Assembly: GCA_903827345.1 (NCBI GenBank)
Contig: CAIKID010000228.1
Location: 1 to 10,791, forward strand
DNA from: an uncultured Actinomycetes bacterium
GTDB lineage: Bacteria; Actinomycetota; Actinomycetes; Nanopelagicales; Nanopelagicaceae
Direction: 5' to 3'
Length of the DNA: 10,791 nucleotides
The notes below the pieces were generated by a model, which was given only the letters and a program-made list of their open reading frames with translations, had not been told where the DNA came from and ran no database searches. This document shows, piece after piece, positions 1 to 7,435 of the stretch; position 1 is the stretch's first letter; the number at the start of each line of letters is the position of its first letter. A program made the position numbers and the translations under genes.

Positions 1-113
1 CCGCTAACCCCTGTGGGGAGTTCACCAGAACCTCCAGAATTCCTCGGGTGGGATTGAGGCGCCTATCCCCTGGCACTGCTCCCGGAGAGGGGGCGAGTAG
101 GAGTAGTCCACTC
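1..113. other. G+C-rich region with two bulged hairpins, possible structured RNA or transcript end
   Basis: About 63 % G+C by hand count over the first 110 bases, against roughly half elsewhere. Two hairpins of the same shape are visible. In 17-35, GGAG and TTC pair with GAA and CTCC around an ACCA loop, with C31 bulged. In 95-113, GAGT and GGA pair with TCC and ACTC around a GTAG loop, with A99 bulged. Each has seven pairs, one bulged base and a four-base loop. Between them CCTC (42-45) can pair with GAGG (56-59), and CCCC (67-70) with GGGG (90-93). I do not recognise an Rfam family. No convincing coding frame runs through it. The aceE promoter lies downstream, so this is more likely a separate small RNA or the 3' end of an upstream transcript than an aceE leader. 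The strand is not determined. Confidence 0.35.
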
Positions 114-148
114 AACTTCTGGCGTGAGCGCAAGCCCTTTGATGTGAA

Positions 149-154
149 TAAACT
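149..154 (+). promoter_or_regulatory. Likely -10 element of aceE, leaderless geometry
   Basis: TAAACT fits the actinobacterial TAnnnT -10 consensus and is followed by exactly six bases (CCTCCC) before the ATG at 161. The spacer is pure pyrimidine and cannot act as a Shine-Dalgarno sequence, so transcription probably starts at or next to the ATG. No clear -35 hexamer is seen about 17 bases upstream. Confidence 0.55.
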
Positions 155-160
155 CCTCCC

Positions 161-2899
161 ATGAGCGAAGCGAGCGGATTCAACCAATTCATCGATACCC
201 CGAATAATCTGATCGATCAGTTGGTCGATCTGGACCCTTCGGAGACCGCTGAATGGAAAGCCTCACTCGACTCGCTGCTCCAGAGCGCCGGTCCTACACG
301 CGCCCGTTACATCATGCTCTCGCTCCTGCAGCATGCCCAAGAGAATAAGTTGGGTGTCGGCGCACTGCGCACCACCGATTACATCAACACAATCCCTACC
401 AACCGCGAGCCAGATTTTCCGGGCGATGAAGCGCTCGAGCGCCGCATCCGCGCCATCGTCCGCTGGAATGCGGCGATCATGGTGCACCGCGCGCAGCGAC
501 CTGGTGTCGGCGTCGGCGGACACATCTCTACCTTTGCATCATCGGCCTCGCTCTATGAGGTTGGGTTCAACCACTTCTTCCGTGGCCAAGAACATCCCGG
601 TGGCGGAGATCAGATTTTCTTCCAAGGACATGCCAGCCCAGGACTGTACGCCCGCGCATTTGTTGAAGGACGATTGACCGAACATCAGATGGATGGCTTC
701 CGCCAAGAACTTTCCCATTCCGGTGGCGGACTTTCTTCTTATCCGCATCCGCGTTTGATGCCAGAGTTCTGGCAGTTCCCTACCGTTTCCATGGGGCTCG
801 GACCTATCAACGCAATTTATCAAGCGCGCTATAACCGTTACCTGGCCGGCCGGGGAATTAAAGATACTTCGGATCAAAATGTTTGGGCCTTCTTGGGCGA
901 TGGCGAGTGCGATGAGCCAGAGACGCTGGGCGCGATCAGTCTTGCTGCCCGCGAAGGACTCGATAACCTCAACTTTGTCATCAACTGCAACTTGCAACGC
1001 CTCGATGGTCCGGTACGTGGAAACGGAAAGATCATTCAAGAGCTCGAATCAATATTCCGGGGCGCGGGCTGGAACGTCATCAAGGTCGTATGGGGTCGCG
1101 AATGGGATGAACTCCTTGCCAACGATCGCGAAGGCGCACTCGTTGATTTAATGAACCGCACCACCGATGGTGATTACCAGACATTTAAAGCCGAAAGCGG
1201 CGCCTATGTTCGCGAAAACTTCTTCGGCCGTGATCCTCGTACCGCAGCGCTGGTCGCTGGCTGGAGCGATGAGAAGATCTGGGGTCTTAAGCGCGGTGGC
1301 CACGATTACCGCAAACTCTTCGCTGCTTATAAAGCCGCTACTGAGAAGAATGGCAAGCCAACTGTAATTTTGGCGAAGACCATCAAGGGTTGGACTTTGG
1401 GCTCGCACTTCGAGGCACGTAACTCGACGCACCAGATGAAGAAGATGACACACGAAGATCTGATTCAGTTCCGCGACACTTTGCATATTCCGCTTCCTGA
1501 TTCTGCAATCGATGCCAAGGTACCTGCTTATTACCATCCTGGCGTTGAATCACCTGAATACAAGTACATGATGGAACGTCGCCGCGAACTTGGCGGATCA
1601 GTGCCATCTCGCCGCAAAATTTCTCGTCCGCTGCCACAGCCAGCTGATTCGACCTATGACTCAGTCAGGCGTGGTTCTGGACAACAAGAAGTCGCCACAA
1701 CAATGGCATTCGTACGTCTGCTTAAGGATCTTGTTAAGGATCCGGAGATCGGCAAGCGCTTTGTTCCGATCATTCCTGATGAGGCACGTACCTTTGGGCT
1801 AGATAGCCTCTTCCCAACTCTCAAGATCTATTCACCGCTCGGTCAGACCTATGCCGCAGTGGATCGTGAATTGATGTTGTCATATAAGGAATCAACCTCT
1901 GGCGTGATCTTGCACGAAGGTATCAATGAGGCGGGATCTACTGCTTCATTCACCGCAGTCGGTTCTTCGTACTCAACCCATGACGAGCCAATGATTCCTA
2001 TCTACATCTTCTATTCGATGTTTGGATTCCAACGTACCGGCGATGCCTTCTGGGCTGCTGCCGATCAGTTGTGTCGTGGTTTTGTAGTCGGAGCAACTGC
2101 CGGCCGCACCACTCTTAACGGTGAAGGCTTACAACACGAAGATGGTCATTCTCCACTTCTCGCATCGACCAACCCAGCAGTTGTTGCTTACGATCCTGCC
2201 TTCGGTTACGAAGTCGGACATATCGTCAAAGATGGTCTGCGCCGCATGTATGGCGAGAACAGCGAAAATATTTACTACTACTTGACCGTTTACAACGAGC
2301 CTTACATGCAGCCTGCAGAGCCAGAGAACCTGGATGTTGAAGGTCTGCTCAAAGGTATGTACTTGTACTCCCCAGCATCGAAGAAGGGCAAGAACGAAGT
2401 TAACATTATGGCTTCGGGAGTTGCTCTCAACTGGGCGATCAAAGCGCAACAGTTACTTATGGATGATTTTGGTATCAAGGCCGATGTCTGGTCTGTTACC
2501 TCTTGGAACGAGCTGCGCCGCGACGGCCTAGAAACCGATCGCCACAACCTGCTCAATCCCCACGATCAACGCGTGGCTTACGTAACCCAGAAGCTCGAAG
2601 TATTTGATGGCCCAGTAATCGCCGTCAGCGACTTCATGCGGGCAGTTCAGGATCAGATTGCTCCTTGGGTCCCACAAGACTTCTACTCCCTCGGTACTGA
2701 TGGATTTGGATTGTCAGATACCCGTGGAGCGCTGCGTCGCCACTTCAAAGTCGATGCAGAATCAATCGTCGTAGCGACCCTTGCTCAACTCGCCAAGAAC
2801 GGTGAGATTAAGGCAAAGGTAGTTCAAGAGGCGATCGATAAGTATCAGATCAACGATGTGACTGCCGCAGATGCTGGCAACACCGAGGGTTCTGGCTGA
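161..2899 (+). CDS. aceE: Pyruvate dehydrogenase E1 component, homodimeric AceE type
   Basis: Thiamine-diphosphate enzyme that decarboxylates pyruvate and passes the acetyl group to the lipoyl arm of the E2 subunit, giving acetyl-CoA in the cytoplasm. The 912 residues are slightly longer than the E. coli enzyme (887). The cofactor motif begins at GDGECDEPE (246-254) and ends at NCNLQRLDGP (275-284). GGHIST (119-124) carries the conserved His121. EGINE (586-590) should supply the glutamate that activates the cofactor, and NGEGLQHEDGHS (653-664) is the signature of the AceE C-terminal half. The last 15 or so residues are a low-complexity tail. No E2 or E3 gene is adjacent; in actinobacteria such as Corynebacterium, AceE joins a mixed pyruvate/2-oxoglutarate dehydrogenase complex, so separation is not surprising. 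The ATG is chosen because the promoter geometry fits and the protein starts where the family starts. Confidence 0.97.
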   Translation: MSEASGFNQFIDTPNNLIDQLVDLDPSETAEWKASLDSLLQSAGPTRARYIMLSLLQHAQENKLGVGALRTTDYINTIPTNREPDFPGDEALERRIRAIVRWNAAIMVHRAQRPGVGVGGHISTFASSASLYEVGFNHFFRGQEHPGGGDQIFFQGHASPGLYARAFVEGRLTEHQMDGFRQELSHSGGGLSSYPHPRLMPEFWQFPTVSMGLGPINAIYQARYNRYLAGRGIKDTSDQNVWAFLGDGECDEPETLGAISLAAREGLDNLNFVINCNLQRLDGPVRGNGKIIQELESIFRGAGWNVIKVVWGREWDELLANDREGALVDLMNRTTDGDYQTFKAESGAYVRENFFGRDPRTAALVAGWSDEKIWGLKRGGHDYRKLFAAYKAATEKNGKPTVILAKTIKGWTLGSHFEARNSTHQMKKMTHEDLIQFRDTLHIPLPDSAIDAKVPAYYHPGVESPEYKYMMERRRELGGSVPSRRKISRPLPQPADSTYDSVRRGSGQQEVATTMAFVRLLKDLVKDPEIGKRFVPIIPDEARTFGLDSLFPTLKIYSPLGQTYAAVDRELMLSYKESTSGVILHEGINEAGSTASFTAVGSSYSTHDEPMIPIYIFYSMFGFQRTGDAFWAAADQLCRGFVVGATAGRTTLNGEGLQHEDGHSPLLASTNPAVVAYDPAFGYEVGHIVKDGLRRMYGENSENIYYYLTVYNEPYMQPAEPENLDVEGLLKGMYLYSPASKKGKNEVNIMASGVALNWAIKAQQLLMDDFGIKADVWSVTSWNELRRDGLETDRHNLLNPHDQRVAYVTQKLEVFDGPVIAVSDFMRAVQDQIAPWVPQDFYSLGTDGFGLSDTRGALRRHFKVDAESIVVATLAQLAKNGEIKAKVVQEAIDKYQINDVTAADAGNTEGSG

Positions 2900-2902
2900 T
2901 CC

Positions 2903-4102
2903 TTAAACAGTTACTTTTTTAGGGCCTAGTTTTGTGAAGAACGAGAGTGCGATCATCAGCACTCCCGGAATCATGAGGGCATAAGTAATTGATGTCGCTT
3001 GAGCGACCCAAGAGATCACAAGTTTCACCAAGAGGGTCAAAATTGCGATTGCAAAACCGATCTGCGCAACGACGACGCCACCAGGGAAACTAGATCGCTG
3101 GCTGGCGATCTGAGTGAGCACGCCAGCGAAGTAAGAGCCGCCCAGACCACCGATAAAGAATCCCAAAATTTCGCAGGTGAAAGCCAGGCCAAAATTACGA
3201 GTAGAGAAATATTTAGCCAGGAGCAAGAAGAACATAAAACTTCCGCCACCGATGCGAGATGTAAGTCGAATCCAAAAGGTATCAGATTTCTTAGCTTGCA
3301 TCTTGTGATAACCCAAACGACCGACGGTCATTCCAATCATAAATGTTAGGTAAGGCACGATGCTGAGAGTTGTACTTGCTTTGATCTCTTGGTGCGAGGA
3401 CAAAGTCACCCAGTCCGTTGTGGAAAATTCCACCATAACTCCGCAGACATAAGCGATTGCAATATAACGATCGGTGGTCAACATCGACCAGGTGTCCCTT
3501 ACTTTGATCGGTGCTTCCTCGCCATGATCCTGTTCGCCTTTAACCAAGAATGGTCGAATTCGAAAAATCGCGATCATAGTCCCCAGCCAAAGAATTCCCA
3601 TTAAGGGTCCGATATGCCAGGCCAACGAAACATGAGAGGTAATCGCAATCGACAGAACGGTCGTAAGCAAAGTTCCAAAGCTCCAGATGCCGTGCATCTT
3701 CGGAATAGATTTTTCGCCACTTAGTAGTTGGCGCTTGAGAGCCTGATCGTGCAGCGCGATGTTGTATGCATTAAAAGCACCCCCGATCAGAATGTTCATT
3801 AAGACATAGACCCAGGGGGTGTGAATATGTGGAATAGCTGCGATCGGTCCGTATAAAAAAGCAGCAGATACGACGAGCACCGGCCCGACCCCAATGCGGT
3901 GAGTCAACTGTCCGACGACCATGAAGGCGATAACTGCCCCAATAGCGCCCAGACTTATTAAGACTCCAAAAGTTCCGTTGTTTACATTGAGATTAAGTTT
4001 TAGGTCAGGTGCGCGCGAGGCCAGCGCGAGAGTTGCAACCCCAAAGTAAAAGAAGAGAAGACCTTGGTTTAAACGTTCACGTCGGGTGACAACGATTGTC
4101 AA
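2903..4102 (-). CDS. MFS transporter, YbjJ-like, substrate unknown
   Basis: Integral membrane carrier of 399 residues with about twelve hydrophobic segments, the first at roughly 13-30 and the last at 372-390, split by a charged loop near 183-204 (EQDHGEEAP) as is usual between the two six-helix halves. The SRAPDLKLNL stretch (29-38), HGIWSFGTL (137-145) and VEFSTTDWVTL (224-234) resemble the corresponding places in YbjJ/fucose-permease-like MFS proteins. I cannot infer the substrate. The start is TTG, overlapping the TGA of the preceding gene as TTGA; no good Shine-Dalgarno is visible and no other in-frame start precedes the first helix, so translation probably depends on coupling to the upstream gene. 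It is last in the DUF4032/thioredoxin-fold/MFS unit and its stop lies 3 bases from that of aceE, with no terminator between. Confidence 0.85.
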   Translation of the reverse strand: MTIVVTRRERLNQGLLFFYFGVATLALASRAPDLKLNLNVNNGTFGVLISLGAIGAVIAFMVVGQLTHRIGVGPVLVVSAAFLYGPIAAIPHIHTPWVYVLMNILIGGAFNAYNIALHDQALKRQLLSGEKSIPKMHGIWSFGTLLTTVLSIAITSHVSLAWHIGPLMGILWLGTMIAIFRIRPFLVKGEQDHGEEAPIKVRDTWSMLTTDRYIAIAYVCGVMVEFSTTDWVTLSSHQEIKASTTLSIVPYLTFMIGMTVGRLGYHKMQAKKSDTFWIRLTSRIGGGSFMFFLLLAKYFSTRNFGLAFTCEILGFFIGGLGGSYFAGVLTQIASQRSSFPGGVVVAQIGFAIAILTLLVKLVISWVAQATSITYALMIPGVLMIALSFFTKLGPKKVTV

Positions 4103-4992
4103 AAGAGAGCACTCGCTAACTGTTGTCGTGCACGAATCAGAATTGGATCTGTTGGGTCAACCAATGCGAACAACCCTACAAGGTGTTCGCGGAGTGCTTT
4201 ACGTTCATCTCCACTTGCCAGTTTTACCGCGGCAATCAAACGCGCAAAAGAGGCATCAAAATTTCCTTGGGCGATCTCGCAATCTGCGGCCTGTTGCGCA
4301 AGAGCGATATCAGCGGGGCGAAGATTTGCTTGCGAAATAATTGCGGCAGAATCTAAGCCATCTATGCGATGGAGCAGCTCAACCTGGGCAAACCCAAGTA
4401 GGGCAAGTGGATTGCTGGGGGCGCGATTTAGCCATTCACGATAGGCGGCTTTAGCCCCGGCGAAATCGCCAGATTCCAGCGCCTCTAGGGCCATTATCTC
4501 TTCGGGTTCCAACTTCTCTTCCACTGCGCCTTCAGGCTCGGCGATAACCGATCCAACACCGCGCTCTGCGGCCAAAGACAAAACCTTATCCACCACTAAG
4601 CGCAATTGCGGCACTGTTGGAACAGTTTCAAAGAGTGGAACCACTTGCTCTTGAATAATTGCGAGCGCTAGTGGCACGGTCTGCACCTGTAACGCTTGAG
4701 CCACCTCTGGCTCCACATCAACATTCACATTTCCGAGCAACCATCCGGCACCTTCAGGTCTAGCTGAATCATCCTCATGCATCTTTCCTAGCGCCGCCAT
4801 CACTGACTGTGATTGAGCAGAGCGCGCGGACCAGCAGATCAAAATAACTACTTGTGCATGCGATGCCGGTAAAACATCCTGCATCAAATTTGCTTGGGTA
4901 ATAGAAATACCTGATAACTCTGCGGCCGACACTGGATTCTTTAACGCGCTCAAGTCGAAAGCGGAACCGAAGTTTTTAGGAAGAGAACTCAT
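4099..4992 (-). CDS. Thioredoxin-fold TPR protein, YbbN/CnoX-like co-chaperone
   Basis: Probable cytoplasmic holdase or co-chaperone of 297 residues. The N-terminal half (about 20-145) is a thioredoxin fold: a hydrophobic strand (48-53), WSARSAQS (54-61) at the active-site position, and the cis-proline loop TVP (105-107). The CxxC is replaced by S58-A-Q-S61, so the domain cannot do thiol-disulfide exchange. E. coli YbbN/CnoX also lacks a full CxxC. An acidic linker (152-168) leads to a C-terminal tetratricopeptide-like helical region (about 165-297) ending in RARQQLASALF, a typical YbbN ending. The only cysteines are Cys53 and Cys238. The ATG lies inside the end of the DUF4032 gene (17-base overlap), and the stop overlaps the MFS start, so the three genes are very likely one transcript. 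Assignment to the family is firm; chaperone function here is inferred. Confidence 0.88.
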   Translation of the reverse strand: MSSLPKNFGSAFDLSALKNPVSAAELSGISITQANLMQDVLPASHAQVVILICWSARSAQSQSVMAALGKMHEDDSARPEGAGWLLGNVNVDVEPEVAQALQVQTVPLALAIIQEQVVPLFETVPTVPQLRLVVDKVLSLAAERGVGSVIAEPEGAVEEKLEPEEIMALEALESGDFAGAKAAYREWLNRAPSNPLALLGFAQVELLHRIDGLDSAAIISQANLRPADIALAQQAADCEIAQGNFDASFARLIAAVKLASGDERKALREHLVGLFALVDPTDPILIRARQQLASALF

Positions 4993-6220
4993 TCACCGCT
5001 ACCGCTTCCTCTTGGTTAGGTATATTTCTAAATGGCAGGACAGAACGAATGTAATCCTCCGTGGCAAAGGTTATGCCCAGATCCTTACCCGCTTGTTCAC
5101 CTAGATACCAGCGGTGCTCCAGAATCTCGTGGAACATCTGTGCCGGCTCAACTCGCCCTTGCAACTCTGGGGGAACCATGTCGATGACACGGTGATAGGT
5201 CTCGGTTAACCAACGCCGGGCGCTATCGTCGATCGGCGGCAATGGCTTCTTCTCCCGACCGCGGAAGCGGTCAAAGGAGGCGAGTAAGCGCTTAGCTTGC
5301 AACTCTTCGGCCTGCAGCCCCATCAATTCATAGAGACGGTTTTGGTGGTATCCCGCGGCTACCAACTTAGGAGAGAACTTAAGCGCGCCTTTTTCTCCAT
5401 CCAGGGTGACCTCGACCTCTTCAACAGCAAAGCCCAGATCCTGCACGGCGCGCATCGCCTTTTCGACCGAGTGACGATCGCTCGGATCCAAAATCTGTGG
5501 CTCCTTTAACATTGACCAGAGGCGGCGATAGCGAGAGATGACTCGATCGGCAGCCCGAATGGGATCCATCCCCGGGTGCAAGAGACCGGCGACAGCGAGA
5601 TCTTCCAACTCAGCCGCGACGTTGAACTGCGCAATATCTAGGTCGTGCTCACGTTGGCCGTTGCTGAGAGATGGTTGGAACTCTCCCGTTTCCGCATCGA
5701 CGAGATATGCGGCGTATTCATCGGCGTCCTGGCGAAAGAGGGTGTTGGAAAGCGAGCAATCGCCCCACCAGAAGCCGAGGAGGTGGAGGCGGACGAGCAG
5801 AAGCGCGAGCGCATTAGCCATATTGTTGATCTCGTGCGGGGTGACCTTGCTGCTCATGATGACGCGGTAGGGCAGGGAAAAGGGCAGGTAGCGGGTTACC
5901 AGCGCTACTGGAAGGGGGTTGGCCTGATTATCCATACGGTTCTCCACAATGGCCACCGGCTCAACGCAGGGGGCGTTGCGGTTGTTTAACTCGCGCAGGA
6001 TCTTGTACTCCCGTGCAGCAAACTCTTCGACCGTCTCTTTGACGGCAAAGACATCGCGATCTCCTGGACCAGTTCGGATTAAACGGACTATATGGCGCGA
6101 GATACCTCGCATGCTGGTCAGGCCAGGGTCCTCTGGCCAATCTTCCAGGTGCTTGCGCCAGGGCAGATTGGCGAGGGCGAGCATGTCTTCACTCAGACCC
6201 GTAATTCGCAGCTCGCTCAC
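4976..6220 (-). CDS. DUF4032 protein with kinase-like catalytic core
   Basis: A protein of 414 residues from the chosen GTG. The N-terminal part (about 50-180) looks like a lipopolysaccharide-kinase/protein-kinase fold. Lys61 in FAVKE and Glu71 in AAREY sit where the ATP-anchoring pair would be. HLLGFWWGDCSLSNTLF (146-162) resembles a catalytic loop with Asp154 and Asn159, and LVDAETGE (174-181) supplies Asp175 in the metal-binding position. The remaining ~230 residues are the DUF4032 region, with no motif I recognise. The substrate is unknown. GTG at 6220 is preferred because the family usually begins just before the LRITG-like strand; a TTG at 6244 would add eight residues but would sit on the -10 elements of both strands. 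The gene leads the unit with the thioredoxin-fold and MFS genes and is divergent from the AI-2E-family gene. Confidence 0.82.
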   Translation of the reverse strand: MSELRITGLSEDMLALANLPWRKHLEDWPEDPGLTSMRGISRHIVRLIRTGPGDRDVFAVKETVEEFAAREYKILRELNNRNAPCVEPVAIVENRMDNQANPLPVALVTRYLPFSLPYRVIMSSKVTPHEINNMANALALLLVRLHLLGFWWGDCSLSNTLFRQDADEYAAYLVDAETGEFQPSLSNGQREHDLDIAQFNVAAELEDLAVAGLLHPGMDPIRAADRVISRYRRLWSMLKEPQILDPSDRHSVEKAMRAVQDLGFAVEEVEVTLDGEKGALKFSPKLVAAGYHQNRLYELMGLQAEELQAKRLLASFDRFRGREKKPLPPIDDSARRWLTETYHRVIDMVPPELQGRVEPAQMFHEILEHRWYLGEQAGKDLGITFATEDYIRSVLPFRNIPNQEEAVAVNEFSS

Positions 6221-6235
6221 TGCCCTATCTTCTCG

Positions 6236-6242
6236 TATTATC
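6236..6242. promoter_or_regulatory. Overlapping -10 elements of the divergent DUF4032 / AI-2E-family pair
   Basis: On the plus strand TATTAT (6236-6241) lies exactly six bases (CAAACT) before the ATG at 6248, a leaderless arrangement. On the minus strand GATAAT (6242 to 6237) shares five bases with it and would start transcription near 6230, about ten bases before the GTG at 6220. A weaker minus-strand alternative is GAAGAT (6232 to 6227), exactly six bases from the GTG. The whole intergenic gap is 27 bases, so any -35 contacts must lie inside the opposite coding region. I see no clear TTGACA-like hexamer. Confidence 0.45.
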
Positions 6243-6247
6243 AAACT

Positions 6248-7381
6248 ATGGCGCTCAAGAAACCCTGGCTCTACTTTGGCAATAAGGCGAGCGATGCATC
6301 ACAGCCCGAGCCAACCGCATCTATGGGGATCCCGGGCATCCCGGTCGATAGGGGTCATCCCTTCTATTTTGGCTTTTTAGCTGCTTCTGGGGCGGTCATC
6401 GCAATTACGATGCTCAAAGCCTTTGCCAGCGCAGGTCAAGTCTTTGTTCTCATCATAATTTCGCTCTTCCTAGCCGCTGGGTTAAATCCAGGAGTTGAAT
6501 TCTTTCGCCGCCGTGGCTTGAAACGATCCCATGCCGTGTTGGCGGTGGTCTTCTTTGTTCTGGTCTTCGTAGGGATCTTCTCTGCAGTAGTCATTCCACC
6601 AGCTATTACACAAGTCAGCAATCTCTTTAAGAATGCACCGAAGATCCTGGAAGATCTCAAATCAAATCGCATTCTTGGAGATCTCAACAAGCACTACGGA
6701 ATCATCGACTCGTTACAGGCAAAGTTCAACGCTTCGATTCATAATGGCCAATATGTAATTTCCGCATTTGGAGGAGTAATTGGAGTTGGCAAAGCAGTTA
6801 TCTCTGGCGCCGTTGCCGCCCTTACCGTATTAGTTTTGACACTTTATTTCTTGGCATCACTGCCTAGCGTTACGGGCGCCGCTTACCACTTCGTTCCAGC
6901 ATCTCGCCGTGACAGAGTCTCTAAAATCACCGATGCGATCATCCTGCGAATCGGCGGATTCGTCAGCGGACAAGCAACCGTCGCATTTATCGCATCGATC
7001 TTTGGATTAATACTCGCACTCTCCCTTGGTCTGCCATATCCATCAGCTATCGCAGTCTTAGTATTTGTCTGCGGCGCGATCCCTCTTATTGGACATCTTC
7101 TCGGGGTAACCGTCATAACTTTGATAGCGCTCAGTAAATCCCCCACCGCAGCCGTTATTACATTTATTTTATATGTCGCCTACATCCAAATCGAAAATTA
7201 CTTGGTCATGCCGCGAATCATGCGCAGGTCGCTATCGATGCCAGGAATAGTCACGATTATCGCGGCTCTCGTCGGCGTCAGCCTTCTTGGTATCGTCGGC
7301 GGAATCTTGGCTGTGCCAATCGCGGCTGCTATCTTGCTCATCGTCGATGAAGTCGTCTACCCGAAGGCCGATATCTCTTAA
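6248..7381 (+). CDS. AI-2E family (PerM/TqsA-like) membrane protein
   Basis: Integral membrane protein of 377 residues. A hydrophilic, proline-containing N-terminus (1-38) precedes two hydrophobic segments at about 39-60 and 64-80, a third at 95-118, a soluble segment (about 120-168) with amphipathic helices, and a C-terminal block of membrane segments (170-205, 235-300, 300-318, 331-369). Family marks are GAIPLIGHLLG (276-286), IENYLVMPRIM (315-325) and the glycine-rich LVGVSLLGIVGGILAVPIAA (341-360). Members of this family have been linked to autoinducer-2 export, Na+/H+ exchange or are uncharacterised, so the name says nothing firm about quorum sensing. The ATG at 6248 is preferred to upstream ATGs in the same frame because it has a fitting -10 element and avoids overlap with the divergent gene. 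The following hydrolase has its own promoter-like sequence. Confidence 0.88.
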   Translation: MALKKPWLYFGNKASDASQPEPTASMGIPGIPVDRGHPFYFGFLAASGAVIAITMLKAFASAGQVFVLIIISLFLAAGLNPGVEFFRRRGLKRSHAVLAVVFFVLVFVGIFSAVVIPPAITQVSNLFKNAPKILEDLKSNRILGDLNKHYGIIDSLQAKFNASIHNGQYVISAFGGVIGVGKAVISGAVAALTVLVLTLYFLASLPSVTGAAYHFVPASRRDRVSKITDAIILRIGGFVSGQATVAFIASIFGLILALSLGLPYPSAIAVLVFVCGAIPLIGHLLGVTVITLIALSKSPTAAVITFILYVAYIQIENYLVMPRIMRRSLSMPGIVTIIAALVGVSLLGIVGGILAVPIAAAILLIVDEVVYPKADIS

Positions 7382-7423
7382 TCACCGCGGTAGAGCCCTC
7401 CCTTCAGAACTCGATAACTGTGA

Positions 7424-7429
7424 TTAACT
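7424..7429 (+). promoter_or_regulatory. Possible -10 element of the first alpha/beta hydrolase gene
   Basis: TTAACT is followed by exactly six bases (CCCCTA) and then the ATG at 7436. The second base departs from TAnnnT, so this is the weakest of the set. No Shine-Dalgarno sequence is present. A similar GATAACT lies 11 bases upstream (7413-7419), so which copy is used is uncertain. Confidence 0.35.
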
Positions 7430-7435
7430 CCCCTA

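Noticed and set aside
45..59. GGGTGG stretch resembling the T-box antiterminator bulge
   Set aside because: The conserved UGGNACC continuation is absent, no stem I with a specifier loop is visible, and aceE is not a usual T-box target.
3..164. Open plus-strand frame from the left edge ending in TGA that overlaps the aceE ATG as ATGA
   Set aside because: The arginine/serine/proline-rich translation resembles no protein I know, the region is G+C-rich and foldable, and a good aceE promoter lies inside it. Probably chance, though an upstream gene end cannot be fully excluded without sequence to the left.
209..220. Perfect 12-base palindrome CTGATCGATCAG
   Set aside because: It lies inside the aceE coding region and is built from GATC/ATCGAT units common throughout the window; no second copy with the same flanks was seen, so there is no case for an operator.
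539..1039. Long minus-strand frame inside aceE, and similar long frames opposite other genes
   Set aside because: They lie wholly within well-supported genes and their translations show no recognisable domain; they are by-products of codon use.
6092..6247. In-frame 52-codon upstream extension of the AI-2E-family gene
   Set aside because: It would overlap the start of the divergent DUF4032 gene by over 120 bases, its translation is not membrane-like or family-like, and a leaderless promoter fits the ATG at 6248.
6248..7381. Quorum-sensing role from the AI-2E name
   Set aside because: The family name covers many uncharacterised permease-like proteins; no luxS, lsr-type or sensor gene is nearby.
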